64,000 bases of DNA from Mactromeris polynyma (lineage: Eukaryota > Mollusca > Bivalvia > Venerida > Mactridae), in NCBI GenBank assembly GCA_032209605.1, contig JASFXZ010000001.1, positions 30,012,619-30,076,618 on the forward strand, written 5' to 3'. Below the pieces are notes generated by a model. It was not told where the DNA came from. It worked only from the letters and a program-made list of their open reading frames with translations, and searched no databases. Positions 25,290-37,400 of this stretch are shown piece by piece. The position numbers were made by a program, and so were the translations under genes. Positions within the stretch are counted from its first letter, which is position 1. The number at the start of each line of letters is the position of its first letter.

Positions 25290-25760
25290 AAAATCATACC
25301 TTTAATGTAGCCAATGAATTAGTATATTTCTAAAACATATCACATGTATTACTTTTTCAGCGTTAAAGACAAAGTCAATGTGTCCTTCATGAACAAATAT
25401 TTCCGTCTATAGTGGTTAAATCAAATGAGGAATTTTACAAAATTAGTGAAGTGTAAACTTTGTTACGTAGTACCCGCTCAGGACTGAATATCATATCAAG
25501 TTACCGAACTGCACATTGGGGAAGGGAAACTTACAATACGTCTAAACATAAATAGAAGCAAAACAACGTAAAATCATACCTTTAATGTAGCCAATGAATT
25601 AGACGTATATTTCTAGTTATAAGACAACATATCTCATGTATTACTTCTTCTGCGTTAAAGACAATGTCAATGTGTCCTTCTTGGACAAATATTCCTGTCT
25701 ATAGTGGTGAATCAAATGAGGAAGGTTTAACAAAATCAGTGAAGTAGAGAGTATCATTTA
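25290..25760. repeat. Two tandem decayed units of the 'ATGTAGCCAATGAATTAG' repeat
   Basis: Units start near 25295 and 25571, each containing ATGTAGCCAATGAATTAG, a 'tattactt.ttc' stretch, 'gtctatagtgg' and 'tcaaatgagga'. The same unit occurs near 15610, 22060 and 62310. Confidence 0.65.
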
Positions 25761-26433
25761 TGCAACTTAAAGTACCTATTCTATTCTTTTGGAGGAATTC
25801 AATGACTACATTTCAAAGACTTGTATTGATATTTTTATGATGTCGGACAAATAATAGTAAACAAAATACGGAAAACATTCCTATCATTTTCATTCCATTA
25901 ACTATTCGTTTGAATTCAAATCAAATCCGTCGCCAAAATATCTGAAAAAGATTTCGTACATTGTACTTGTACTGAGACTTAACCTCGTAGGAAATGATGG
26001 CCTATTAATGTCGTTATAAACACAATGTTTTGTTCGTTTTAAAATGAAAGAGTCAGACTATTCCTTGCGCACTGTTTCCTTACTTATGTTCACTTGAACC
26101 GCATCAAATGTCTTAAATGTATGTGGCATTCCCTGTAGCAACTTATTCTCCCTCTTTCATTACAGTATACTCACTTTTTCCGTCATTCTTGCGATTAAAT
26201 TCGATTTATCATGTTATATTGAAGTTGATCCGTCAACTACATTCTTTTTAAAAAAAAGACCTTCAATAATGTTTACCTTTAACGAATGCAGAAACTAATT
26301 GTTATATAATCATTATTCGTGATTTTATGGTAAATTCGAGGTTAGATCGATACATATATTCGAATATTAACCAACATTTCACACAGCATGTATTTTACAT
26401 GGCGCACTGGAAAACTTCCTTGCATAAAAGGAG

Positions 26434-26725
26434 TGTAGCGGATCCGTAGTCCAGTGGTAACGCGCTCGACTAGTAATCCAGGGATAACAGGTTCGATTTT
26501 CCCGCTCCATCACTTACAGTACTAACAGTCTTTCCTACGAGACTTTAAAAACCGAGGTCCAGTGTATGATGCTTTACATCGAGAACGTTAATGAACCAGG
26601 GGTGTTTCCGGAACTTGGGCATCTTCTACATCATGCACTATCCTCCAAAAATCTTAAATGACTAAAAATTCTTCCGGAGGCGTCGCCCATATGGGAAACC
26701 GTTGGCTACGATAAATAAACGCAAT
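26434..26725 (+). repeat. tRNA-derived SINE
   Basis: The head reads GTAGCGGATCCGTAGTCCAG with A-box-like TAGTCCAGTGGTAACG and B-box-like GGTTCGATTTTCC. The acceptor ends pair with one mismatch (GTAGCGG/CCGCTCC). An unrelated body of about 220 bases follows, ending in an A-rich tail near 26725. The weak T arm argues against a functional tRNA. It interrupts sequence resembling 18690-18770. Confidence 0.6.
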
Positions 26726-26729
26726 AACA

Positions 26730-27700
26730 AAATAATTAAAGACGTTTTAGCCATAGTAGCAACGGCACTGAATATTCAAAATATTGTTGCGTTAAGATGA
26801 GCCTGATACATTTTAACACAGTGTATATGTTTGCATATCACGCGCACAAAGATGTTGGTCTCTTAATTAATAACGTATACATTTGGGGGAAAATGAATTT
26901 CCAAGATTGCATTATTCATAAAAGGTGATTTCCTTATGACTCATCAAAGTCGAAAGAAAGAATACATACAGGTAATATATTGTGTTGCCTTTATGCAAAC
27001 ATATTCTCACTTATTCAAAATACTGAAAAGAATCCCTTGTCAGTTTTAGTTTGAATGGAAATTCTTTATACGACAGATACTATGAATTCAAAGCTTATAA
27101 CATGTAAAACTGCAATTATATCCACAAGTAGATTGAACCGTTTGCATTGAAATAAAATTTATTTAATTTGTAACATAAGTCGACTTGAGTTACCCATATC
27201 TCCCTTTATAAATTAAATCATGATTTATATATTGACAACAAATGGTTAAAATGAACTAAATAGAACATTTTTCTATACTTAAAATGAAATTTTCATGTTG
27301 CGACATAAAACTATAAAGTTATTAAATATATGAAACAAATATTCACATTTTTTAAATCAGAAAGAAGCCTTTTCCAGACCGCTGTTATTTTCCCAATGCC
27401 TTCACTATATTACAATGTACCACGATATAAGTTTAAATAATACTAACCGATATTTAGACATTCACTTTTTTTTTTCATCAAAAACATTTCAAATTTTAAT
27501 TGTTCCATTTTAAAAGAAAATATCTACCACCTTACACTTGAACGTTTTATTATTGTCAGTTATTAAAAAAACTTTAAAGCGGCAATGCATATTCATGTTA
27601 AAAACTAGGCAAACTAACGTATCAGAGAAAGACGAAAAAACTTCGGTGGACAGCTGCTTAAAAGTACTGATACAACATTGTGTTGCACCATAATATATCT
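26730..27700. other. Intergenic, nothing recognised
   Basis: AT-rich, no coding frame of substance, no clear repeats beyond homopolymer runs. Confidence 0.4.
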
Positions 27701-27729
27701 AAAGTAATGACACATCATATGTTGTGAAC

Positions 27730-28480
27730 AGTGATTGTTGGGGTAAAATGGTGAAAAAAAAACAAATTCAAGTGGGAATTTCTGGAGTTTGTCAATAACT
27801 CGACGAAATTAAGCTATAAATTTACCTCAATAACTGTATTTAATAGATATTAAACTGCTCTAAAACATACATCAGGTTCAGAATATCATACAGTGAAAAA
27901 GGTGATTTTTTGGGTAAAATGGTAAAAACTATAAATGAAAGTGAGAATTTCTGGAATTTGCCAAATATATATTAGACCAGTGGAAAAATAGGAGGGAAAA
28001 TATGCACAGACAAACTTTTGATGGATTTGTGTCATATAAAGCACCACATTTACATATACTATCAGTATAAAACTACCACACTGTGCAAAATGTTATTTTT
28101 GGGGTAAAATGGTTGAAAATTTAAATAAAAATGGGATTTTTTGGAATTTGCCAAAAACTATGTCAATTTGTGCAATAATACTACCAAAATTACTGTATTT
28201 AATAGATATTATATTACAGTACAACATACCTAGGGTATAGAAATGTGATTTTTGAGTAAAACTTAAAAAAAATATCAAAAAATGGGATTTTTTGGAATTT
28301 GTCTATTACTATGTCAAATTTTGCAACAAAACTACCAGAATTACTGTATTTCATATAAATTATATTGCGGTACAAAATACTTAAGTACAGAAACATTGTA
28401 TCGTGTGAAATGTGATTTTTGGGGTAAAACTAAAAAAAATGGGAAATTTTGGAATCAGATAATTTCCCGTTCATTTTCAC
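27730..28480 (+). repeat. Satellite-like tandem array, about 170-bp unit, about five units
   Basis: The phrase GGGGTAAAATGG or a variant recurs near 27741, 27910, 28100, 28253 and 28422. Each is followed by GGGATTTTTTGGAATTTG-like sequence and 'actgtatttaatagatatta'. Units diverge by point changes and small indels (spacing about 153 to 190). No open frame is conserved. Confidence 0.75.
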
Positions 28481-28489
28481 TGTAAAAGT

Positions 28490-31080
28490 TTCAGAACAGT
28501 AATTGTCAACAAATGTTATATTGCAAAATCAAAAATATAAATCATAAAAACAGTTTATGATGGGGAATGTAATATATATTTGTAACATAAATCAACATAA
28601 ATTGAGGTCTTGGCAACCTTTTCAACACACGTAGATTTAGCATACAATGTTCAAACCATACAATTTTGATGTAGTGTCACATCCAAGAATTGCATGATGG
28701 AATATAATATTTTTCACACAACGTTCATCCGAGTCCAGAAGTAGTTTCTAAGGAGGCCAGAACACGGTCAGGGAACAAGCATTAGTTTGCATATATGAAA
28801 GGGAGTCTGGGCAAAGTTGACTAATCACACTACGCAGTGATCTCCCCTTACATGCCTCGGAGTTTCTGTAGTATAGCGTAATTGAATGACCGACAGTCGT
28901 AACATTAAGGCATTTTCTATGTTGTACAACAAATTCTAACCTTCAGATTGCAACCAATTTGCATACTTCAAGTTGCGCCGACCATCTTTTTTAAAGATAT
29001 GTCTTTTTTAAACAGTCATAGGTGCATAAATTACACTGTCAAAGAACCCAAAGATAACGTCATTCCCGCGTAAGCAGTGGGACGCATGCATGGAATGTAA
29101 ACATACACATATTACTTTACACGCTCTTCATTTGACCAGTGAACATGCTACCAATGAATAGATTGTAATGCATCATACCTCAGCAAATTGCAATACGTCT
29201 ACGGAAAAGGACCAATCATATTTTCACCCAAAAGGGCACCAAACGAGGTTTCGTAAGATATGCGTTCGTTAGCAGATCGATTTGTGCCGGAAGTAGTTAA
29301 TATGTTTAGCATGTATGCATCTTTCTCATCGATTCGTGTCTTCTCATCAAATTCGTGTCCCTAAAAATCAGTATTTTCAAACTCTCTGTTTGCTACATTT
29401 GACCTAATTACAGTCAAAAGGCATCATAGATAGCCAGGTTACCACGTAGTCCAAATATTAACACGTTAAATGATTCGTTTCACATTTTATATTAATCATC
29501 TGTGGTATTTTAATTTTTTATTATTGTCAAACGTAGCCTTGTCAGAAAATAACACAATCGCAAAAAACACGGAGTGCATCATCTGTTTATGTCATCAAAT
29601 TGTTTACAAACCAGAACGAGGCAGATTTCCCAGGGGCACGAATCCAATAAAAAAAGCTTCCAGGCGATCTAGATTACTGACTTTCTGTTTTTAAGCAGTC
29701 ATATGTTTCATTGCAAAATATAAACAAATGTTGCTTCAGACTTTGTAATGGTTTACATTAATGTTTTGTTTAGTTTAGAATGAACTTGTAATGACTCGAA
29801 TCTACGAGAAAACAGCATTATGATTATAGCGTATATAGATCCGAGTTTATTTTTTACAAGGATTTATTTCATTGAACATACCAGAATACGTCATTCTAGT
29901 TACGCCTTTTATCTATTTTAAAGATATTTCTTTTTATTGATACATTCCTTATCATTTTGTTCATGGGGCTCGGATTTGCAAAAAAACTTGTTTCGATTGT
30001 TTTTATCTCTTTTCCGATAACCCTTCCCATTAACATCTGCCCGTTTTGCGCATGCATTTATATTGCAGAACCACGATTTTCACCCAGCGGTTACTATCGT
30101 CGATACGATTCATTCACAGAAGTTATACGCTTTAATTCATAAACATTGCATTCCGCTCGCGGAAATGACGAAATCAATAATTTTGAAAATGATTTTGACT
30201 TTTTGTTGTTTTTTACATCAATAATGCTATGTGCATTTCTTATACAAAATATTGCATGTTCAATATTAGCAAAATTCTGTTTGTGTTATTACGTCACTTT
30301 TGTTATTTTTTCTACATATTCCGTTCAAATATTTTGCAATAAATTATTTTACTGAATATTTTTCCCGGCGACTTTGATGCCTTGCATAAACTTTCTCTTG
30401 TATTTATTTTAAAGGAAGCTTGAATAAGGTTTTATTAGCTCATCCGAAATCTAGTTACATTTATGTCTGTAAATAACACGTTATCGATTGGGTATACTAT
30501 ATTCGACCTTTAATAAATATATCTTGTTACGGCTGATTTTCTTGGCAATATAATGATTCAAACCAAAATCAGATTTGCTGGCTAAATTCTTCAACCATAA
30601 CACACACACTGCATGGGACAATATAAGAAGCTATATAAATGATACGCATGATTGGAGACTAGTAAATGTGATATAAAATGTGAAAACTCGGCGATTTATA
30701 TAAGACTCCATTTCTGAATATAATATACTATAGGTCACAAAAGCTAACCTACCATTTTGTATTTTGGGAATATTCACAACATTACAACAAAGTACTTAAT
30801 CGGAAACGACTAATGTGATTTTGACAGGTTTCATCGCCTGTCTCTCTTCCATTGTTCCATTCATTTGAATAATATATGCAAGTGATTAATTAGTCCTTTA
30901 AACTAAGTGGCGTTCCCTTAACTACCACGAATATGTCCTTCACATCACTTAAACTTCGAAATCCAGGTCCGGGGGTTGCTGTAAAAAAACAGGAAAAATA
31001 AAAGTCAAACAACGGAGTAAGATCATTATGTATTTATAATTAATGCATCCATAGTCACTAGAGGTCCGATATTTACTACT
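28490..31080. other. Region 3' of receptor copy 2, no gene recognised
   Basis: Follows the stop codon of the minus-strand receptor, so its right-hand end should include the 3' UTR. A minus-strand AATAAA-type signal is present near 30405 (AAAATAAATA). Remaining short open frames have the composition of chance AT-rich sequence. Confidence 0.4.
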
Positions 31081-31082
31081 CG

Positions 31083-31489
31083 TTAGATTTTATTCCCAAC
31101 CATTTGACTGTACTCGTGTTCCACCTGTCTACGGTCTTTTAGACCTTCATACGGATTTTTCAACTTCCTTCGATCATCAATTGGCACTCCTGGTAGCTGG
31201 CGTCTTGCGTTACCCATTTTAATATATCCTACAATGTCGGTTACCAGATGTTTCTCTGTGTATACGATATCAGAACCAATACCTGTGTTTGTGGTCACTG
31301 GTTTCAGATATCCATCTGAATCATTGCCGCCATCCTCATCCAGTAGATATGGATGGATGTCATAATCCGTGTCAGCATTGATGTCTACGTCTGACAAACA
31401 GCCATTAATTGTGTTATAGTATGCTCCGTCAGCTGGCATAGTCGCAGTATGTTCATAGTAGCTACTTTTTCTAGAATATATCAACAACT
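31083..31489 (-). CDS. Receptor copy 2, exon 9: cytoplasmic tail, stop codon
   Basis: The acceptor TACATTCTAG is in phase 1 and joins to exon 8. The reading frame is open for 135 codons to TAA at 31083-31085. The tail is polar and acidic with many tyrosines: YYEH, YYNT, YLLD, YLKP, VYTEK, YIKM, NPYEGL and YSQM. YxxM is the established binding motif for the SH2 domains of PI3-kinase p85, and YxxP and NPxY-like motifs are common adaptor docking sites. A second AG a few codons downstream is possible but breaks the phase. Confidence 0.72.
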
Positions 31490-34400
31490 CTAGAATGTAC
31501 ATGTTCCAGAATATATAAACTCACGAAAATACTTTCCGAATTAAGAATATTTCTCTATTTGCATATTTTGAAATTTTGTTTAATGTGTAACATATTGCAA
31601 TTTTGATATATATGGACGCATCAGCAATCAGTATATGTAACAAAGAAAGGTTAACATACGTGTGATAGAACTGACAATTTCATAACCACTAGCTATCTAT
31701 ACGGTTTTAATCTAGTTATAATGAATAAATAAATCATGTGTCCATTTAATGTAACTATTTAGATATATGTTTTATTTAAAATAACCATATTACATTATTA
31801 TCAGATTAAAATCTAGTTTTGACGTGAACCTTTCTTATGTCGTACACGAATACTAACAACTGGTGTTCATTGTATCACATTGCTCCTAAATTGTATCATA
31901 TTGATGCATACAGGGCAAACATGGCTGGTCATCAGCTGATGGACTGACAACAAACAGGAACTATGAATTCATGAAGGAAAACTACCAATGGTAAGCTTTG
32001 AACCACTTTCTTATGGGTACAAACACATATCTGCAAAAAACGTCCAAAGTTCCAATGTATAGTCCAACCCGAACAATATTAGACATGACCAATGCCATCC
32101 CAACTTTGAGTTCGGGTTGGGGATCAGGTCTACCCATCGTCTCACAATCTCTGCCAATTACTGCCAATTGTACATGCATGTCGAAGACACAGACCGAATA
32201 GGATTGGACGTTCGTATTTTTGTACATATTACCTCAATAGTAGTGGTATGGGTCATACTTTGTATTGTATTAAACTTTAATGGTGTTATTGAACGGTATA
32301 TACTTTTGCCATACAGATAAAATATGTTAGAAATAAGAAATGACTATAGTATATAGAGGATCTAACATGAGTGTTAATGTTTTATTGAATTTATTAAACG
32401 AGTCGGTAACAATGATAGAATGCGAGGCTTAATAAAATATTAACACGAATGCTTGATTCTATTTATCACATAACTTGTAAACGGGCTTAAAACAAACAAA
32501 CGCATATACTCGTTTCTCTAGCCGCCCCTGCATTGACGTCTTTTGTGATTCAGTCGAGAAAAAATAGTTCCAAAAATGTTCACCAAATAAAAAATGACGA
32601 TTAATACCGGATTTAATGTCGACTTATGTTGAAACTTAACACAAAATGAACAACTAATGACATTATCCATAATTTACTACAGTTTTAATGAAAACATTGA
32701 AGAAGTTCAAAATATTGTGCACACGCGCTGCTGTGACGACATGAGGCCGTGACGTCACTGAGTAAATTATAAAGTAAAATCATCGGAGGTACATGACTGA
32801 ACGTAAATCAACATATCTACGTTGACACAGTTGGATATATGCCATTGTGAGTGGCTTTCGCTCTCCATCAGTAGTACTCATTGTGTGCATGGTGTGGTCT
32901 ATTCTGATAGATGTTCACATAACAATTTTTTACCATGGTCCGGATGATGGACAGCGAACTAAGTGTTGATACCTCCAGACAGTCTGAAATGTGCACTCGC
33001 ATCGGATTTATGTACGAATTCATCGCGTAATGGTAAGAATTCGGATACACTTTCGTTTATGAAGCTGTTTGACATTTAGACGATCGCAAAATGCTACATA
33101 TTTGTCGTAGACCGATACGCGAAAGTCGGCAACGTTTGTTTGGATTTCTGACAGCGCTTATTAATATGTGATGCGGCCCTAATTTGCATAAATAATCCAC
33201 TAGGGAATTACGAGAAATAATGCATAGGTTATAATCGCTCCCGCGCCGTAAGTCATGTGATAAAGAATATGTATATGCTATTTAATTGAAATTCATCGTA
33301 CCCAGTTTTCCTTGTTTCACTGCTTTCTTTTGGAGAAGCGGAGTCAGAACCTGAAAATGGAAAGGTGGCCGACAATTTATTCAAACCATGGCATGCACTA
33401 TTGGTTCTCATACACGTTAATACATTAGTGGATAATGTATGAAGGTGTGGTAAGCTCCACTAAATGTTTGTAAAACATCTCCGGTTGGACATATACATAC
33501 GAATAGTCGATGAGAATTAATGTTGAGAGGACTTTTAAAGGAGAGCAAGGTACATGTATTTCCATTGAGTATCCAGTTTAAATGCACGTTCGTTTATGTA
33601 AATACTGCGTCTATGTTAAATGACGTAGGTCAGTTGATGGGGCGTGAAAGTGGAGACAAACGTTTACTACATGCAATATGTTATGAAATATTGACTAGTT
33701 TAGACTTCCGGAGTCCAAATATGGTGCAAAGGAAGTTCTGGAATACCTTCGTGTTTCTTGTTCTTATCTACACATGTACACGTACTTGTTATCCTACATG
33801 ATGGCATGTAAAAAGAAGTCATATATTCTAAGATTGTAAATGGTATTTTGAAAACTTCGGGAAAAACCTACCATTTGTGGCACGATTTCTGTATTTATAG
33901 ACACAGACAGTTGATATAACTACTAACAACAGGCATCCGGCAATAGCTGACGATATTATTATGATCAACGTCTGTGTATCGGTAGCTTCTGATGTTGAAA
34001 CAATGTCACATCTACTTCCGGTCCAGTCTGATTTACAGGCACAACTTCCGGTCACGGTGTCACATGATCGTTGGTTAATCGTCAGATCAACATTGTTGAG
34101 TTCACAGTCACATACCTGCAAACAATTTCGTCCGTAATGGCCATCATCACATACTGCAAACATATCAAACAAAAATATACTATTTTTATATTATATGCAT
34201 GCGCAAGAAATAGATTATTTCATACTATATATCAACCTTTTCATACTTTAAACGTTTAAACATTTCGATTTTTTTTTTTCTAAACTTTATTCACAATAGG
34301 CAATATTTATACAAACATACAGTAATGGTAAAACATACAATTTGTGTTAACATGCTTAAAGATGGATTGAATATACTTGTTATGTCCAAAATAGTTACTA

Positions 34401-37400
34401 TAATACAGTTATTAAACGTTTCTATTCAATTCAACAAGTATAAGGTTTTCAAATGAATAACAAATATTTCGATGGAGTGGGATCGAAATCACATTATGGC
34501 GGGAATATTTTTAAATTAAAATTTAAATATGCAAAAATACAAGAATAATTATTAAATCTATGTTCAAATGTATACAGGCAACTGTAATTTCGTAGTTATG
34601 CGTTTCCAAGATAATAAAGTATTGATCATTAATGATTTATAGAGATGTTCAGTGCTTGACAAAATTTCTTTAGGAAATCAATATTTTGTTTTTTGTTTTT
34701 ATAGTATCGAGTTAAAATGTCTAAATCAAAATATAACATTTGGAGAATATTAGTCTTATTCTTTCTACGTTCACTTTTAAAATATTCTTTATAAATACAG
34801 TATCCTATTTGACTTAATATTATATTAATTATTTCATATTGTTTGTACATGATTTTATAACCTATAATTATGTATTCTAGAGAGTTTTTGGTTGTAATGT
34901 TTATGCCGTTTTCTGAAAATATTTTGATTATCGTTTCCCAGAATGATTCCATATAGGGACACGTTATAAAAAAGTGGTTTAAGTTCTCTAAAGCTCCACA
35001 ATGTATGCAGTTTGGGGAAGTGAATATTTTCCATTTGTAAAGGTTTTCATTTGTGGCAATTATGTTATGTATCATTTTATATTTAAATTGTTTGACGCGA
35101 TTGTCAACAAGTGCTTTGTTTATGGAATAGTAGTAGCTGTGCCAATTGATCTTTTTATTAAAGCTTGATTCCCAATATTTTTGTAGATGGGGAGTTTCAA
35201 ATTTTCTTTTTATAAATTCTTGATAGTATTCTTTACTTTTATTAATTTTGGGTTAGTTTTGTCACTTGAGTTTAATTTAGTTTTAGTGAAAGTTTGTATT
35301 GATTGTGCTGTTTTGATTTCGGTTTTCCATTCGGAGGGTATTGCTTTTTTAATAGTTTCACTTTCAGAGATCCAGTTCGTTTTATTTTTAAGCTTTTCAT
35401 AGATTATGCGTTCGCTTATTTTGCCGTTGATATCAATTAAGTCGTTAACAAATATCAAATCGGAATTTATCCAAGAGTTAAATATGAGACATTTTCCTTT
35501 AAATTTGATATACTTATTACCCCATACAACTTGGTTTCTTATTGCATAGAAAGATGTTGGTTCTGATTTAGGTGAAAGGTTGTTGTATTCCATCCATGTA
35601 TTTATAATATTTAAATAAAAGGGAGGCATTGGTATTTTTACGTTTGGGATCGATTTTAAGTTAGTCACGTTCATGTCAAATATTAATAAGTTTTTACCAA
35701 ATTGGTTCAATAATAAACATGGAATAATCTTCCAGTTTGCATTATTAGGTGATCGCAAGTTTTGGATCCATTTTAGTTTAAGGGACTTTGAATAACTATC
35801 AATATCAACCATATTTAAACCTCCATCAAATTTATTTCCTATTAGTGTCGTTCTTTTTATTTTTTCACGTTTATTGCTCCAAAGAAAAGTAGAGAATAGT
35901 TTAGTAATAGTTTGTACGATATGCTTTGGAGTGGGCATAGCTTGCATTAAGTATGTCAGTTTGGGAAGGATTAGGCTTTTAAGTACGGTTATTTTCCCGT
36001 AATATGTTAGTTTTCGTTTTTGCCATTTTTGTATAAGATATTTACATATTTCTAATTTATTTTGCCAATTTAAATCTTCGCATACATCCGGGCTATTGCC
36101 AAAATAAATTCCTAGTGCTTTAACATAATCATTTGTAAAATTTATGCTGTCAATATTGTGTGTATTGGTTTTTGAACTGCCTATCCAGAGCCCTTGTGTT
36201 TTATTTCTATTTAGTTTTAGACCTGAATATTTACCAAATTCTTCGATTATTTTTAGAGAGATATTTATTTCATTTTCATTTTGTATGAATATTGTTGTGT
36301 CGTCTGCTAACTGAGTGATTTTGATATGTTTATTATTATTTCTATCTTTTTTTATTTCTATTCCTTTTAAATTGTTTGCTTATTCTTATTTTGATTGCCA
36401 TTATTTCAGCGACAATAATAAATAATAGGGCTGATAATGGGCATCCCTGTCTGACGCCGCGAGATATTTTAAAAAAGCTAGAGCTCCAGCCATTATTCAT
36501 TATACAAGACGTTATATTGGTGTACAGAACCTTTACCCATTGTATGAATGAGTTTTTAAATCCGAATTTCAACAAAGATTTTAGTAGAAATGGCCATTCA
36601 ATTGTATCAAACGCTTTCTTAAAGTCGAGAAATAAAATAGCTCCTGGAATTTTGGTTACGTTCGTATAATCTATAATGTCTTGTATTTGTCTTATGTTGT
36701 ACCCTATGTATCTATTTTTAATGAAACCTTGTTGGTCGTGGCTTATTATATTTGGTAGAACTTTTTGTACGCGCATGGCTAGAACTTTTGCTACAATTTT
36801 ATAGTATGTGTTGAGTAGAGAGATAGGTCGCCAGTTTTCTAACTTAGTTGGGTCTCCCTTTTTATAAAGTAAGGAAAATACGCTTTGTTTTTGAGTAAAT
36901 GAGAGTTCGCCTTTCTCAAAACCTTCATTTAAAGAATCAACTACTAAATGCATAATTGGCTTCCAAAATATTTTATAAAATTCTATTGGCAGACCGTCGA
37001 GACCTGGGCTTTTATTTGTATTCATAACGCTTATAGCATTTGTAGCTTCTTCATATGAAACTGGCCCTTCACATTCTTTGGCCTCATTATCGTTTAATTT
37101 ATTATCAATTTCTGTGGAGTTTAAATATTCGTCGACGTTGACATGTGAACTGTCGTAAAGATTTTCATAAAATTTAACTGTTTCTTTTAAAATGGTTTCT
37201 TTATCTTTTATTACTTTTCCATTTGTTGATAAAGAGTTAATGATTTTTCTTGTTTGCCTAGAGTTTTCAAGGTTCAAGAAATAGTTTGTGTTTTTTTCAT
37301 CGTCTTCTAATAATGTAACTCGGGAACGTATTTGTGCACCTTCAGCTTTAAAGCTATATATTTTTTCAATTTCGATTTCAACTTTGTTGATTCGTGTTTT

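Noticed and set aside
26434..26505. Functional tRNA-Thr(AGT) gene
   Set aside because: The T arm does not pair well, the acceptor has a mismatch and a SINE-like body follows.
30895..30981. Possible extra 3' exon of the receptor after TTTTTTTACAG (TPGPGFRSLSDV...)
   Set aside because: The acceptor looks fair, but no donor in exon 9 joins it in phase, and exon 9 already ends in a stop.
31982..32320. Overlapping open frames on both strands in receptor intron 8
   Set aside because: No domain, no consistent splice sites; probably part of a dispersed repeat.
32868..33050. Candidate exon (ISDCLEVSTLSSLSIIRTM) with acceptor CATTTCAG and donor ATG|GTAAAA
   Set aside because: Ends in phase 0 and cannot join the tail exon in frame; left out of the model.
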